This document shows positions 26,778 to 35,428 of a stretch of DNA of 64,000 nucleotides, piece after piece. The position numbers and the translations under genes were made by a program. Within the stretch, counting starts at the first letter, position 1, and every line of letters starts with the position of its first letter. Under the pieces are notes generated by a model that had not been told where the DNA came from, searched no databases, and saw nothing but the letters and a program-made list of their open reading frames with translations. The stretch is from NCBI RefSeq assembly GCF_030125375.1, contig NZ_JASJUU010000022.1, forward strand, positions 84,624-148,623. Direction: 5' to 3'. Source of the stretch: Pseudoalteromonas umbrosa. GTDB lineage: Bacteria; Pseudomonadota; Gammaproteobacteria; Enterobacterales; Alteromonadaceae.

Positions 26778-27377
26778 TTATTGCCACGGCCTTGCAGACT
26801 GTAACTTTTGCTCAAATGCATCAATATGGTGATTAAGCTGCTCTGTTTCTCCGATAAAATCTAAACCGCTGAGCAACCTTGCCTTAATGTCCGAACGAAC
26901 CTCAAAAGAAATATCCGCAAAATATTCGCTGCAGATAACCTGTTTTTGAAGATCAATTTCAATCTGTACTTGCGGATGCGCCTCACACACCTCAAATAAA
27001 CTATCTAGCACCGCCGCAGGCAATGCCACACAAAGCATCTGATTGTTACCACAGTTATTGAAGAAAATATCTGCAAAACTTTCTGCCAAAATCACACTAA
27101 AACCATATTGTTTGAGTGCCCAAGGCGCATGTTCACGAGAAGAGCCGCAGCCAAAGTTGTCCCGAGTTAATAAAACCGTAGCACCTTGATAGCGCTCAAA
27201 ATTCAATACAAATTCTGGATCAGACTCACCGTTATCTAAGTATCTCCAATCGTAAAAAAGTGCTTTATCAAAGCCATCTCTACTCGTTGACGTTAAGAAT
27301 TGCTTAGGGATGATTTGGTCTGTATCAACGTTGTTTTTATCCAATGGCGCCATTAGTCCACTATGGTACTTACTCAT
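26778..27377 (-). CDS. leuD: 3-isopropylmalate dehydratase, small subunit
   Basis: 199 residues, the normal length. Features: MAPLDKNNVDTDQIIPKQFL at the N-terminus, and LLTRDNFGCGSSREHAPWAL, the signature of the small aconitase-type subunit. With LeuC it isomerises 2-isopropylmalate to 3-isopropylmalate in leucine synthesis. It overlaps leuC by 4 bp, implying translational coupling. Confidence 0.97.
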   Translation of the reverse strand: MSKYHSGLMAPLDKNNVDTDQIIPKQFLTSTSRDGFDKALFYDWRYLDNGESDPEFVLNFERYQGATVLLTRDNFGCGSSREHAPWALKQYGFSVILAESFADIFFNNCGNNQMLCVALPAAVLDSLFEVCEAHPQVQIEIDLQKQVICSEYFADISFEVRSDIKARLLSGLDFIGETEQLNHHIDAFEQKLQSARPWQ

Positions 27378-28777
27378 ATTTGCGCTCCTCGAATATCTGT
27401 AAATCGACCTGCGATTGCCGCCGCAGCTGCCATTGCAGGACTAACCAAATGGGTACGCCCACCACGACCCTGCCGGCCTTCAAAGTTACGATTCGACGTG
27501 GAAGCACAACGCTTGCCAGCTCCTAATCTATCGTCATTCATCGCCAGGCACATAGAACACCCTGGTTCACGCCACTCGAAGCCCGCAGCCATGAAAATCT
27601 CAGCTAACCCTTCCTGCTCTGCCTGTTGTTTTACTAAACCAGAGCCGGGTACTATCAACGCTTCTACACCTTGTGCGACTTTCTTACCTTTAACGATTTT
27701 TGCGGCGGCACGTAGATCTTCGATACGACTATTAGTACAAGAACCAATGAATACAGTATCCACTTTAGCATCCGACAGCCTCTGCCCAGCTTCAAGTCCC
27801 ATATAGCGTAGTGCTGAGCGCATGGAATCCGCTTTGATAAGGTCTTGTTCTTCATCCGGATTTGGTATCAGTTCATCAATGCCAATCACCTGCTCAGGGC
27901 TGGTCCCCCACGTCACCTGAGGTTGAATATCTTCCGCCTCCATTTCAACAACGCGATCAAACTGTGCTCCCTCATCTGAATGAAGCGTTTTCCAGTAAGC
28001 AACGGCGTGAGTGAAGTCGTCACCTTTTGGCGCAAAAGGACGCCCTTCAAGATACGCATAAGTTATTTCATCTGGGGCAATCAGCCCGGCTTTTGCCCCC
28101 ATTTCTATACTCATGTTGCAAAGTGTCATCCGAGATTCCATCGACAAAGCTTCGATGGCTGTGCCACAAAACTCTGCAACATAACCTGTGCCACCAGCGG
28201 TGCCTAATTCACCGATCACGGCCATAATTAAGTCTTTTGCTGTAACAGTTGGCCGAAGTAAGCCATTGATCTGAATTTTGAGCGACTTAGCTTTTTTCTG
28301 TTGCAGTGTTTGCGTTGCCAAAACATGCTCAACTTCTGAGGTACCGATACCATGTGCTAATGCCCCAAAAGCACCATGGGTAGAGGTATGGCTGTCACCA
28401 CATACTATGGTTGTGCCCGGTAATGTGATCCCTTGTTCAGGGCCCATCACATGAACAATACCCTGATTAATCGATTCCAAATCATAAAGCTCGACACCAA
28501 ATTCAGCACAATTATTTGCCAGCGCTTGAAGTTGATTTTTGCTCACTTCACTGGCCGCATCAATCGAACGGCTTTTGGTTGATACGTTATGATCCATGGT
28601 CGCGAAGGTTTTTTCTGGACAACGTACTGGACGGTTTTTCTCTCTCAGACCGGCAAATGCTTGCGGGGACGTCACCTCATGCACTAAATGTCGGTCGATA
28701 TATAGTAAATCAGTCTGTTCATTGATTTGCGCAACCACATGGGATTGCCAAATCTTATCGTATAAAGTCTGTGCCAC
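27374..28777 (-). CDS. leuC: 3-isopropylmalate dehydratase, large subunit
   Basis: 467 residues. Begins MAQTLYDKIWQSHVV; contains VCGDSHTSTHGAFGALAHGIGTSEVEHV and the iron-sulfur cluster cysteines in FIGSCTNSR and EPGCSMCLAMN. Catalyses the second step of leucine synthesis with LeuD. It lies 29 bp after leuB and is controlled with the operon by the leader at 31505-31576. Confidence 0.98.
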   Translation of the reverse strand: MAQTLYDKIWQSHVVAQINEQTDLLYIDRHLVHEVTSPQAFAGLREKNRPVRCPEKTFATMDHNVSTKSRSIDAASEVSKNQLQALANNCAEFGVELYDLESINQGIVHVMGPEQGITLPGTTIVCGDSHTSTHGAFGALAHGIGTSEVEHVLATQTLQQKKAKSLKIQINGLLRPTVTAKDLIMAVIGELGTAGGTGYVAEFCGTAIEALSMESRMTLCNMSIEMGAKAGLIAPDEITYAYLEGRPFAPKGDDFTHAVAYWKTLHSDEGAQFDRVVEMEAEDIQPQVTWGTSPEQVIGIDELIPNPDEEQDLIKADSMRSALRYMGLEAGQRLSDAKVDTVFIGSCTNSRIEDLRAAAKIVKGKKVAQGVEALIVPGSGLVKQQAEQEGLAEIFMAAGFEWREPGCSMCLAMNDDRLGAGKRCASTSNRNFEGRQGRGGRTHLVSPAMAAAAAIAGRFTDIRGAQI

Positions 28778-28806
28778 TTGCTACATCCTTCCTTTAAAAA
28801 CGAATC

Positions 28807-29883
28807 TTAAATACGATCAACAATCGCTTGCGCAACATCTTGCGTGGTATACCCAACCTGTGGATAAATGTCTGGCGTACCCACCCCTTGTGCTACAGCT
28901 TCTGCAACGGCTTTTTCAATGCGTCTAGCCGCCTCATCTTCACCCAGAGAATAACGCAGCATTAAAGCGGCACTTAAGATTTGTGCAATTGGATTTGCAA
29001 TGCCTTTACCAGCAATATCGGGGGCTGAACCACCAGCTGGTTCATATAAACCAAACCCTGACTGATTCAAACTTGCCGACGGCAATAACCCCATAGACCC
29101 GGTGATCATGGCGCATTCATCAGACAAAATATCGCCAAATAGGTTGTCACATAAAAGCACATCAAACTGACTCGGTTGTTTAACTAACTGCATTGCAGCA
29201 TTATCAATATAGATATGCTCAAGCGTGACATCAGGATAGTCTTGGCTGACTTCAATCACGACTTCACGCCACAATACACTCGACGCCAATACATTTGATT
29301 TATCAACAGATGTGACATGATTGCGACGCAAGCGCGCTGCATCAAAAGCAAAACGCGCAATACGCTCAATTTCTTTACGACTATATTTTTGCGTATCGAA
29401 AGCAAACTCACTATCACCACTCCCTTGACGACCCTTTTCACCAAAGTAGATACCACCGGTTAGTTCACGAACACATAAAATATCAAACCCTTGCGCACTG
29501 ATGTCTTCACGTAGTGGAGAAGCACTACTTAGTGCTGGTAAAAGCTGCGCTGGCCTGAGGTTACAAAACAAACCAAAATGCTTTCTAAGCGGTAATAAAG
29601 ATGCGCGCTCAGGCTGCTTTTCCGGTGGTAAACTCGCCCATTTAGGACCACCTACAGAACCAAATAAAATAGCATCCGCTTGCTCACACGCTGACAATGT
29701 ATGTGCCGGTAGTGCTTCACCAAATTCATCAATCGCTGCGCCGCCAATAGCTTGATGAACCAAATTTAATTTAAACGCAAATTCTTCGCTTACACGCTCA
29801 AGCACGCGCTGAGCAGCTGCCATCACTTCGGGGCCTATGCCATCACCCGCCAAAACCGCGACTTGATAACTTTTTTGACTCAT
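28807..29883 (-). CDS. leuB: 3-isopropylmalate dehydrogenase
   Basis: 358 residues. Starts SYQVAVLAGDGIGPEVMA; contains LTGGIYFGEKGR, DKSNVLASS and the GSAPDIAGKGIANP signature of NAD-dependent decarboxylating dehydrogenases. It converts 3-isopropylmalate to 2-oxoisocaproate. It overlaps the leuA stop by 4 bp. Confidence 0.98.
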   Translation of the reverse strand: MSQKSYQVAVLAGDGIGPEVMAAAQRVLERVSEEFAFKLNLVHQAIGGAAIDEFGEALPAHTLSACEQADAILFGSVGGPKWASLPPEKQPERASLLPLRKHFGLFCNLRPAQLLPALSSASPLREDISAQGFDILCVRELTGGIYFGEKGRQGSGDSEFAFDTQKYSRKEIERIARFAFDAARLRRNHVTSVDKSNVLASSVLWREVVIEVSQDYPDVTLEHIYIDNAAMQLVKQPSQFDVLLCDNLFGDILSDECAMITGSMGLLPSASLNQSGFGLYEPAGGSAPDIAGKGIANPIAQILSAALMLRYSLGEDEAARRIEKAVAEAVAQGVGTPDIYPQVGYTTQDVAQAIVDRI

Positions 29884-31427
29884 CCTGCTTTCCTTTGTTG
29901 TTTAAGGTCAGACACTTTTCGTGCCCTATCTATTAAGTTGTAAACGCGGATCATGGCTCGAGCAGATGCTTCAACCACATCAGCAGCAAGACCTGCGCCG
30001 TGATATTGACGACCATCACATTTCGCGATGATATTGACTTGGCCAAGTGAACTTGCACCTTGACCTGTCGCCTCTAGGTTATATTCAATCATCTCCACTG
30101 CCTGACCCGTAATACGCTCAATCGCTAAAAATGCAGCCTCTACAGGGCCATTACCAGTCGCCGCTTCCTGTATTAACTCTCCACCAAGGCTCATACCCAC
30201 AGTCGCACTGGCAATTGATTGAGAGTTAGAAGATGCATTAACAAACTGCAATTGGTAAAACTCATCTTGTTCAGCCAATTTATTGAAGTAAATCATGGCT
30301 TCTAGATCGTAGTCGTACACTGTGCCTTTCTGATCCGCCAGCTCCAAAAAGCTGGTATAAAGCTGGTCCATATCGTAATCATGTGATTGATAACCCAGCT
30401 CTGATAAGCGGTGCTCGATGACGTGTCTGCCAGAGCGAGAGGTCATGTTAAGTTGATTATTCGGCACACCGACCATTTCAGGCGCCATAATTTCATAAGT
30501 ATTTTGTGCTTTTAAAACACCGTCTTGGTGAATACCTGAACTATGCGCAAATGCATTTTCGCCCACGATGGCCTTGTTGGGCTGTACTGGCATATTGCAA
30601 ATTGTCGCAACTTGACGAGATGCTCGGTAAATTTCTTCACTGCGGATATCAGTATGTACTCTCAAATGGTCTTCACGCATTTTCATGATCATCGCAACTT
30701 CTTCCAATGAACAGTTCCCAGCGCGTTCCCCAATTCCATTGATAGTACACTCGATCTGCCTCGCTCCCGCTTGCACAGCCGCGATAGAATTTGAAACCGC
30801 TAAACCAAGATCATTGTGGCAGTGCACACTCAGCCTTGCTTTATCAATATTTGGCACGTTGTTGCGCAAGTAGTGAATAATGGCTGAAAACTCATCAGGC
30901 GTGGTGTAACCCACAGTGTCAGGTATATTGATGGTCGTCGCTCCAGCTTTAATTGCACGTTCAACCACTTTACATAAATCAGCATATGGTGTGCGGCCAG
31001 CATCTTCACAAGAAAACTCAACATCATCGGTGTACTTTAAAGCCTGCCTAATTGAACGCTCCGCCATATCAATGACGTCATCAAGAGACTTGCGTAATTT
31101 ATGCTCTAAATGCAGTGGGCTAGTCGCGATAAAGGTGTGAATACGAGGTCGCTCAGCTCCTTGCAACGCTAATCCGCACGCTTCAATATCTTTAGGCATT
31201 GCACGAGCCAAACCACAGATCACAGGCCCATTTACTTCACGTGCAATACGCTGAACGGCTCTAAAATCAGCAGGACTCGACACTGGAAAGCCAACTTCCA
31301 TCACATCGACATTCAGTCGACTTATGGTATGCGCTAACTGAATCTTATCTTCTTCTGTCAAGCTCGCTTTCAATGCTTGCTCGCCATCCCTTAACGTTGT
31401 ATCAAAAATCCAAACCTTGTCCTGCAT
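29880..31427 (-). CDS. leuA: 2-isopropylmalate synthase
   Basis: 515 residues from ATG 31427 (MQDKVWIFDTTLRDGEQAL). The frame stays open to ATG 31496, but that longer start would run through the attenuator hairpin and precedes a good GAGGAAATAGGA ribosome site, so the shorter one is preferred. Shows the catalytic TLRDGEQ, the metal-binding HCHNDLG, GIGERAGN, and the C-terminal LeuA regulatory domain (GNGPVEAAF, YHGAGLAADVVE), which binds leucine. It condenses acetyl-CoA with 2-oxoisovalerate, the committed step. Confidence 0.97.
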   Translation of the reverse strand: MQDKVWIFDTTLRDGEQALKASLTEEDKIQLAHTISRLNVDVMEVGFPVSSPADFRAVQRIAREVNGPVICGLARAMPKDIEACGLALQGAERPRIHTFIATSPLHLEHKLRKSLDDVIDMAERSIRQALKYTDDVEFSCEDAGRTPYADLCKVVERAIKAGATTINIPDTVGYTTPDEFSAIIHYLRNNVPNIDKARLSVHCHNDLGLAVSNSIAAVQAGARQIECTINGIGERAGNCSLEEVAMIMKMREDHLRVHTDIRSEEIYRASRQVATICNMPVQPNKAIVGENAFAHSSGIHQDGVLKAQNTYEIMAPEMVGVPNNQLNMTSRSGRHVIEHRLSELGYQSHDYDMDQLYTSFLELADQKGTVYDYDLEAMIYFNKLAEQDEFYQLQFVNASSNSQSIASATVGMSLGGELIQEAATGNGPVEAAFLAIERITGQAVEMIEYNLEATGQGASSLGQVNIIAKCDGRQYHGAGLAADVVEASARAMIRVYNLIDRARKVSDLKQQRKAG

Positions 31428-31449
31428 TCCTATTTCCTCGCTCGCGCAA

Positions 31450-31480
31450 AATAAAAAACCCCGCTCGTTGGCGGGGTTTG
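31450..31480 (-). terminator. leu attenuator terminator
   Basis: On the minus strand AACCCCGC and GCGGGGTT form an 8-bp stem with a 6-nt loop (31457-31478), followed by TTTTTTATTTT. It lies between the leader peptide and leuA, as in classical attenuation. Confidence 0.92.
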
Positions 31481-31504
31481 CTATTTGGTTGCTCATACAC
31501 GCAA

Positions 31505-31576
31505 CTAAGCCCCGCCCTTATCTAAATTAATCAGTAAGAGGTTAAGCAAAGTTGTCAGTAACATGATGTTTTTCAT
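31505..31576 (-). CDS. leuL: leu operon leader peptide
   Basis: A 23-residue reading frame starts at ATG 31576 and stops at TAG 31505. Eight of its residues are Leu, in two clusters (MLLTTLLNLLLINL). It ends about 25 bp before the attenuator hairpin. Starved ribosomes stalling at the Leu codons would prevent terminator formation and turn on leuABCD. The leader function is inferred from position and composition, but the pattern is the standard one. Confidence 0.9.
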   Translation of the reverse strand: MKNIMLLTTLLNLLLINLDKGGA

Positions 31577-31929
31577 TGTGAGCAATCGTACCTGTTGATG
31601 TATTAATTATGTTGTAACACGTCTAAAAAGCACAGATCAAGCATAAATTTTTCAATAAACATTAAATAATGCGTGTGCAAAAAAACAAACTCACCGACAA
31701 AAACATAAAATGAAGATAATTAATGCACGACGAGCACAATTCATTCGATGTGTTACTGAAAATATTGCCCACTGCTGAATTAAATATTGTGTTTAAAAAA
31801 AACGCCAAAAAGGTTGTTTATTTTTGGTTCTGCTCACAGCATCACAACATATTGGTACAGTTAAAACGTCGTTTTGACGTGCGCCTCTCAAATAAGAGAC
31901 GCATAAACTCACTTAACTGTGTAATGCAG
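31577..31929. other. Region upstream of the leu leader
   Basis: 353 bp, AT-rich, presumably holding the leu promoter (minus strand). A 70-codon plus-strand open frame at 31723-31935 has no ribosome site or family resemblance and is not annotated. Near the end of the adjoining minus-strand gene, ACGTC/GACGT (31866-31880) followed by TTTTAA on the minus strand may be a weak terminator. Confidence 0.5.
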
Positions 31930-33000
31930 CTATAAACTTGTGCACTCCGACAACCAAGGCTTTTCAAAGCAACGTGACTTAAGTGCCTGCGCATCAGCAA
32001 GTTTGATTAGGGCCTGATCATAGCGCAGCTGCGCCTGAGCTTGCTCATCTTCTGTCGCCACTGTTAAAAATGCTTTTGCACGTTCTAACTCACGTACAGC
32101 CTGACCATAATGACTGTCCGCCTTTCGCCATGTCGTTTCATCTTCTTCCCTATTACTGGTTGCAACCCAATCCTGCGCCCCATAGTGGCCAGAGTCTTGA
32201 AAGCCTTTGACCACAAAACTGCGAGGCACTTTGTCCAGTGTAGCGAGGTCTTTGACCAAACCATTATTGTCAAAGCTGTATGACACCAACTCATGTAACG
32301 TCTCTAGACATGGGCTGATGTTACTACCTCGGCAATAAGTGGGGCGTTCATTGAGCTGTTTTTGCAACTTCTCTGGCAATGGGCCATTCGAATTTACATC
32401 AACACTAAACACCGCGCTTTCTGCGTACTTCTCAATTTCTTTCACTTTGGTGATGGTTTTTTTGAAAAACAGCAAGCGAATTTTTATCTTAATCACAAAC
32501 CGTTTGTAATCTTCTACCGTCTTGAAGTGAAGGCGTGTATTGACGAACAAATCTCGCCCATAATTCACCTGATAAACAAAGCTATGTCCACAGTCGCCAA
32601 TATTAACGCCATTAACCAGATCGCGATCTTCAAGTGTGCTGTAGCCTTCATCAAACTTCAGGTGTAACTGTGATGTCAAAGATAAGCTGTCTGTTGCATT
32701 GCGATGTGTCATTGAAGTGGACACACTGCCCGCAATAATAAATAGATTGATCCCGCCGTGTACTTCACCAAAAGTACGTCGCCGGATCAGGGTTTCATCC
32801 ACCCTTTGAAAATAATTAAGACTACCCGATAAATTTGAATGGTATTGAACATCTCCCTGCAAACAGGGTTGTCCAACCGTGTGCGTATTGAGATTGAAGG
32901 TTTTGCCCAAGTCTGTTGTTTTTACTTTTTCACTGTAATACACCTTGCCGTGAGCAACACAAGACAACAACGTGGCAATGGCTGCCAAGTAGATTTTCAT
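31930..33000 (-). CDS. Secreted protein, diverged member of the locus paralogue family
   Basis: 356 residues from ATG 33000, chosen because AGGAG lies 6-10 nt upstream and it gives a proper signal peptide (MKIYLAAIATLLSCVAHG); the frame is open 18 bp further. The core pattern GDCGHSFVYQVNYGRDLFVN parallels GDEFVTGVEYGANVLVN and GDGFVQGFAYGSNVVIN in the two upstream paralogues, and all three share a Cys-containing ...C...PC... segment after it (TYCRGSNISPCLE here). The C-terminal 100 residues are helical and charged. It lacks the paralogues' GTAYDS-type N-terminal motif. Last gene of the six-gene secreted locus. Function unknown; a diverged pore-forming fold is a guess. Confidence 0.75.
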   Translation of the reverse strand: MKIYLAAIATLLSCVAHGKVYYSEKVKTTDLGKTFNLNTHTVGQPCLQGDVQYHSNLSGSLNYFQRVDETLIRRRTFGEVHGGINLFIIAGSVSTSMTHRNATDSLSLTSQLHLKFDEGYSTLEDRDLVNGVNIGDCGHSFVYQVNYGRDLFVNTRLHFKTVEDYKRFVIKIKIRLLFFKKTITKVKEIEKYAESAVFSVDVNSNGPLPEKLQKQLNERPTYCRGSNISPCLETLHELVSYSFDNNGLVKDLATLDKVPRSFVVKGFQDSGHYGAQDWVATSNREEDETTWRKADSHYGQAVRELERAKAFLTVATEDEQAQAQLRYDQALIKLADAQALKSRCFEKPWLSECTSL

Positions 33001-33017
33001 ATCCGCTCCTTGAAACA

Positions 33018-33046
33018 AGCCGTATAGACCAAAAGGCTATACGGCT
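33018..33046 (-). repeat. Intergenic stem-loop in the secreted-protein locus (1)
   Basis: A perfect 10-bp inverted repeat, AGCCGTATAG (33018-33027) and CTATACGGCT (33037-33046), sits in the 55-bp gap between two paralogues and has no T-run. It is more likely an mRNA stabiliser or processing site than a terminator. Confidence 0.7.
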
Positions 33047-33055
33047 ATATTCAGC

Positions 33056-34534
33056 TTATTGGGCAAAGGCGTTGCCGTAAGTGCTAAGCGCACCTTCACA
33101 TAAGCGCCAATTTAAGATTCCGCGCGCAGGTGCTGTGGCTTCGATAAAGGTAGGTGCCCAACGTAGATTACGAAAACGTGCACTTTCCTCTTCAGTGACC
33201 ACACCAGCTCTTACGGCTTCTTGTCTGGCTAATTCACACTGCTTCCAATCTTGCTGATCAGTACTTGGCAGCTGTAAATCCGTCACGTTATAACTTGCAG
33301 GGCAAGCTTTACCGCGCTGCACGCAGGCACTCTTCATTTCTTGCACTTTGTTTTCACACGCATACCCAAACGGGTTATCGCGGCAAAACTGTGCTGCATT
33401 GAAGAAAAACCACGCATTGTCATAAGCTAAATTCTTAATACGCTCAACGGCAATACGCTGTGTTTCTGGGAGATACGCATAATAACTGTTGAGTAGTTTA
33501 TCAGCGCGTTGCTCATCCAAAATTGCTTGCTTAAAGTCATCTTCAAGCTCTGTCGTCAACCACTTAGTCGCATTTCGCACAATTTGGTACTCAGGGACTA
33601 AGCCGCGTAGTGCCAATGATGAGTTCTCATAGCGCGTAGTGTAATAACGCACAACGTTATAATCGCTCAAGCTGTTCAACTGTGAATTGAAGCCAGTTTT
33701 GGCATATTTAACCGCTTCATAAAACATATCAAAACACGGCTTTGGATTATCCAATGAACAGGTAATGATATTGTTCGGAATAATGCTCAACAATTGCTTC
33801 GGATCGCCCCCTTGCTGTACTGCACGCACGGTGATTTTTACCGAAGATTTAGTTTCATCCTTCAAATATCTCAGCTGTCCGCCAACATTAAATACGCCAC
33901 CATATAAATCGACATCTAAATAACCGCCAATGTCAGACTTATCTTTGTTACTACCGTAATCGATTTTTAAGTTCACCAATACATTAGCGCCGTATTCGAC
34001 GCCAGTGACAAACTCATCACCCACCAAGGTCTGAAGCTTTGTCTGGTGATTGTTCGCAATATCATTGCCCACTTGTGATAGCACAAAGCCCTGATTTTGA
34101 TTTTTGGGTAAAAACAAACGCTTTTTGGGTGTGCTTGCAGCACTGAAAGTATACGAGCTGGAGTACGTGCTAGATGCCATTTCTTTTGCTAGAGAAGCAC
34201 CCGCAGATACGCGCACAACAGGGAAGTTCACATCTACATCCACGCTGCCGTTTAACGTATTGAGCATGTCATCGTAGCTCATATCTATACCAGTTTTAAA
34301 CTTAAGTTCAGTGTTACCAAAGGTTTCGTCGATAACCCCAGATACTGGTTGTACATTGAGAAAACGCTTCTTTTGACTGTCATATGCCGTGCCAATCGCA
34401 ACGTGATCATTAATGAGTCCTGAGATCACCGAGCCTGATAAGTTTGAGCTTGAAACATCTGAAGCGGATGTCTGTGCTGCGACGCTTTGCCCAGTTAATG
34501 CCATCGCAATAACTGATAAATAAATAGGTTTCAT
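33056..34534 (-). CDS. Secreted protein with SNTX/MACPF-like features (paralogue A)
   Basis: 492 residues with a signal peptide (cut after SVAAQ). Early motif AIGTAYDSQKKRFLNVQPV resembles the start of stonustoxin (SNTX)-type MACPF domains. The middle has GDEFVTGVEYGANVLVNLKI and IGGYLDVDLYGG, reminiscent of the YG...GG core of MACPF/CDC pore-formers. Then comes GGDPKQLLSIIPNNIITCSLDNPKPCF, which is split here only by description and is closely shared with the paralogue at 35429. The C-terminal 150 residues carry several Cys, probably disulfides (FCRDNPFGYACENK, CVQRGKACP). It lies 11 bp from the upstream gene. Secretion and paralogy are seen directly; pore formation is inference. Confidence 0.75.
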   Translation of the reverse strand: MKPIYLSVIAMALTGQSVAAQTSASDVSSSNLSGSVISGLINDHVAIGTAYDSQKKRFLNVQPVSGVIDETFGNTELKFKTGIDMSYDDMLNTLNGSVDVDVNFPVVRVSAGASLAKEMASSTYSSSYTFSAASTPKKRLFLPKNQNQGFVLSQVGNDIANNHQTKLQTLVGDEFVTGVEYGANVLVNLKIDYGSNKDKSDIGGYLDVDLYGGVFNVGGQLRYLKDETKSSVKITVRAVQQGGDPKQLLSIIPNNIITCSLDNPKPCFDMFYEAVKYAKTGFNSQLNSLSDYNVVRYYTTRYENSSLALRGLVPEYQIVRNATKWLTTELEDDFKQAILDEQRADKLLNSYYAYLPETQRIAVERIKNLAYDNAWFFFNAAQFCRDNPFGYACENKVQEMKSACVQRGKACPASYNVTDLQLPSTDQQDWKQCELARQEAVRAGVVTEEESARFRNLRWAPTFIEATAPARGILNWRLCEGALSTYGNAFAQ

Positions 34535-34545
34535 ATCATCTTTCC

Positions 34546-35418
34546 TTAACGAACTGTGATCAGATAGTCTTCAACTTCGCCATACTGAATGCGTCGACAT
34601 GCATTATCAGAACCACCACCTGCATCAAGTGCAACACGCATCATTGTGACCCCGTCAGGGACATCTTTTGGCACATTAAATACAAACTGGAATACACCAT
34701 CTGACGCAGACGAGTGCATCATTTCATTGGCATCGAACACACCATTATGGTTCCAATCAACCCAAACGCGCAGTGCCACATAGGATGGATACTCAGGTAT
34801 AATATTGCCTGGTGTTACACTGACTTTTACCGCACGGTTCGCAGGGAAAGTCACTACTTTACCTGACACCATGGTATGTTTATGTGAACCTGATGCATGC
34901 TCAAACTCTTCCACTGTCACGCCTTCAATCCACTCCCATTCACTACCAAAGCTGGTATTTTCACAGTACTGGTGTTTCAACACAGCGGTTTTTAGAGCGA
35001 CAGGTTGATATTCTGGCGGCATTAAAGTACACGCTTGATTTTCACTTGTTCCAGCAGTCCATTCATATGGGTTGGTAAAGTCTTCATTCGCAAAAGTCAC
35101 ATACTGTGCTTGTCCTGCCGCGACTTTGGCTTGAGATAGCCATAGCTCTTTAAGCTGCTGTAACTTCTGTTCTTTTGGAATAATGTCTCTGGTATCAAAC
35201 ATCTGCTCCCACATCTCGACCAACAAGCCGTCATAGCATTTTTTCAGCCATGCATAGCGTCCTTGCGCCTGAGTTGTGGTGAGCATATCGCCCAGCTCGC
35301 TGTATTTGGCATTTTGGATCAACTCATCAGCCGGTGTCTGCGCAAATGCAGTGCCAGAAAGTAGTGATGAAGCAAGCGCGAGTGAAGAAACATATGTTCT
35401 CATAGTTAGCTTTTTCAT
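34546..35418 (-). CDS. Secreted GEVED-domain protein
   Basis: 290 residues with a signal peptide (cut after GTAFAQ). Residues 25 to about 120 are helical with no match I know. The C-terminal half ends with the GEVED domain: VDWNHNGVFDANEM, then VALDAGGGSDNACRRIQYGEVEDYLITVR, given here in parts as VALDAGG and YGEVEDYLITV. This domain is common on secreted proteases and adhesins of marine bacteria. A related C-terminus occurs in the M4 protease of the same locus. Ribosome site AAGGAC; 10 bp from the upstream gene, so cotranscribed. A partner or anchoring role beside the two paralogues is plausible. Confidence 0.8.
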   Translation of the reverse strand: MKKLTMRTYVSSLALASSLLSGTAFAQTPADELIQNAKYSELGDMLTTTQAQGRYAWLKKCYDGLLVEMWEQMFDTRDIIPKEQKLQQLKELWLSQAKVAAGQAQYVTFANEDFTNPYEWTAGTSENQACTLMPPEYQPVALKTAVLKHQYCENTSFGSEWEWIEGVTVEEFEHASGSHKHTMVSGKVVTFPANRAVKVSVTPGNIIPEYPSYVALRVWVDWNHNGVFDANEMMHSSASDGVFQFVFNVPKDVPDGVTMMRVALDAGGGSDNACRRIQYGEVEDYLITVR

Positions 35419-35428
35419 AATGGTGTCC

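Noticed and set aside
31428..31496. Longer leuA N-terminus from ATG 31496
   Set aside because: It would translate through the attenuator hairpin, and a good ribosome site precedes ATG 31427.
31723..31935. 70-codon plus-strand open frame upstream of the leu leader
   Set aside because: No ribosome site, no recognisable domain, and it overlaps the end of the minus-strand gene.
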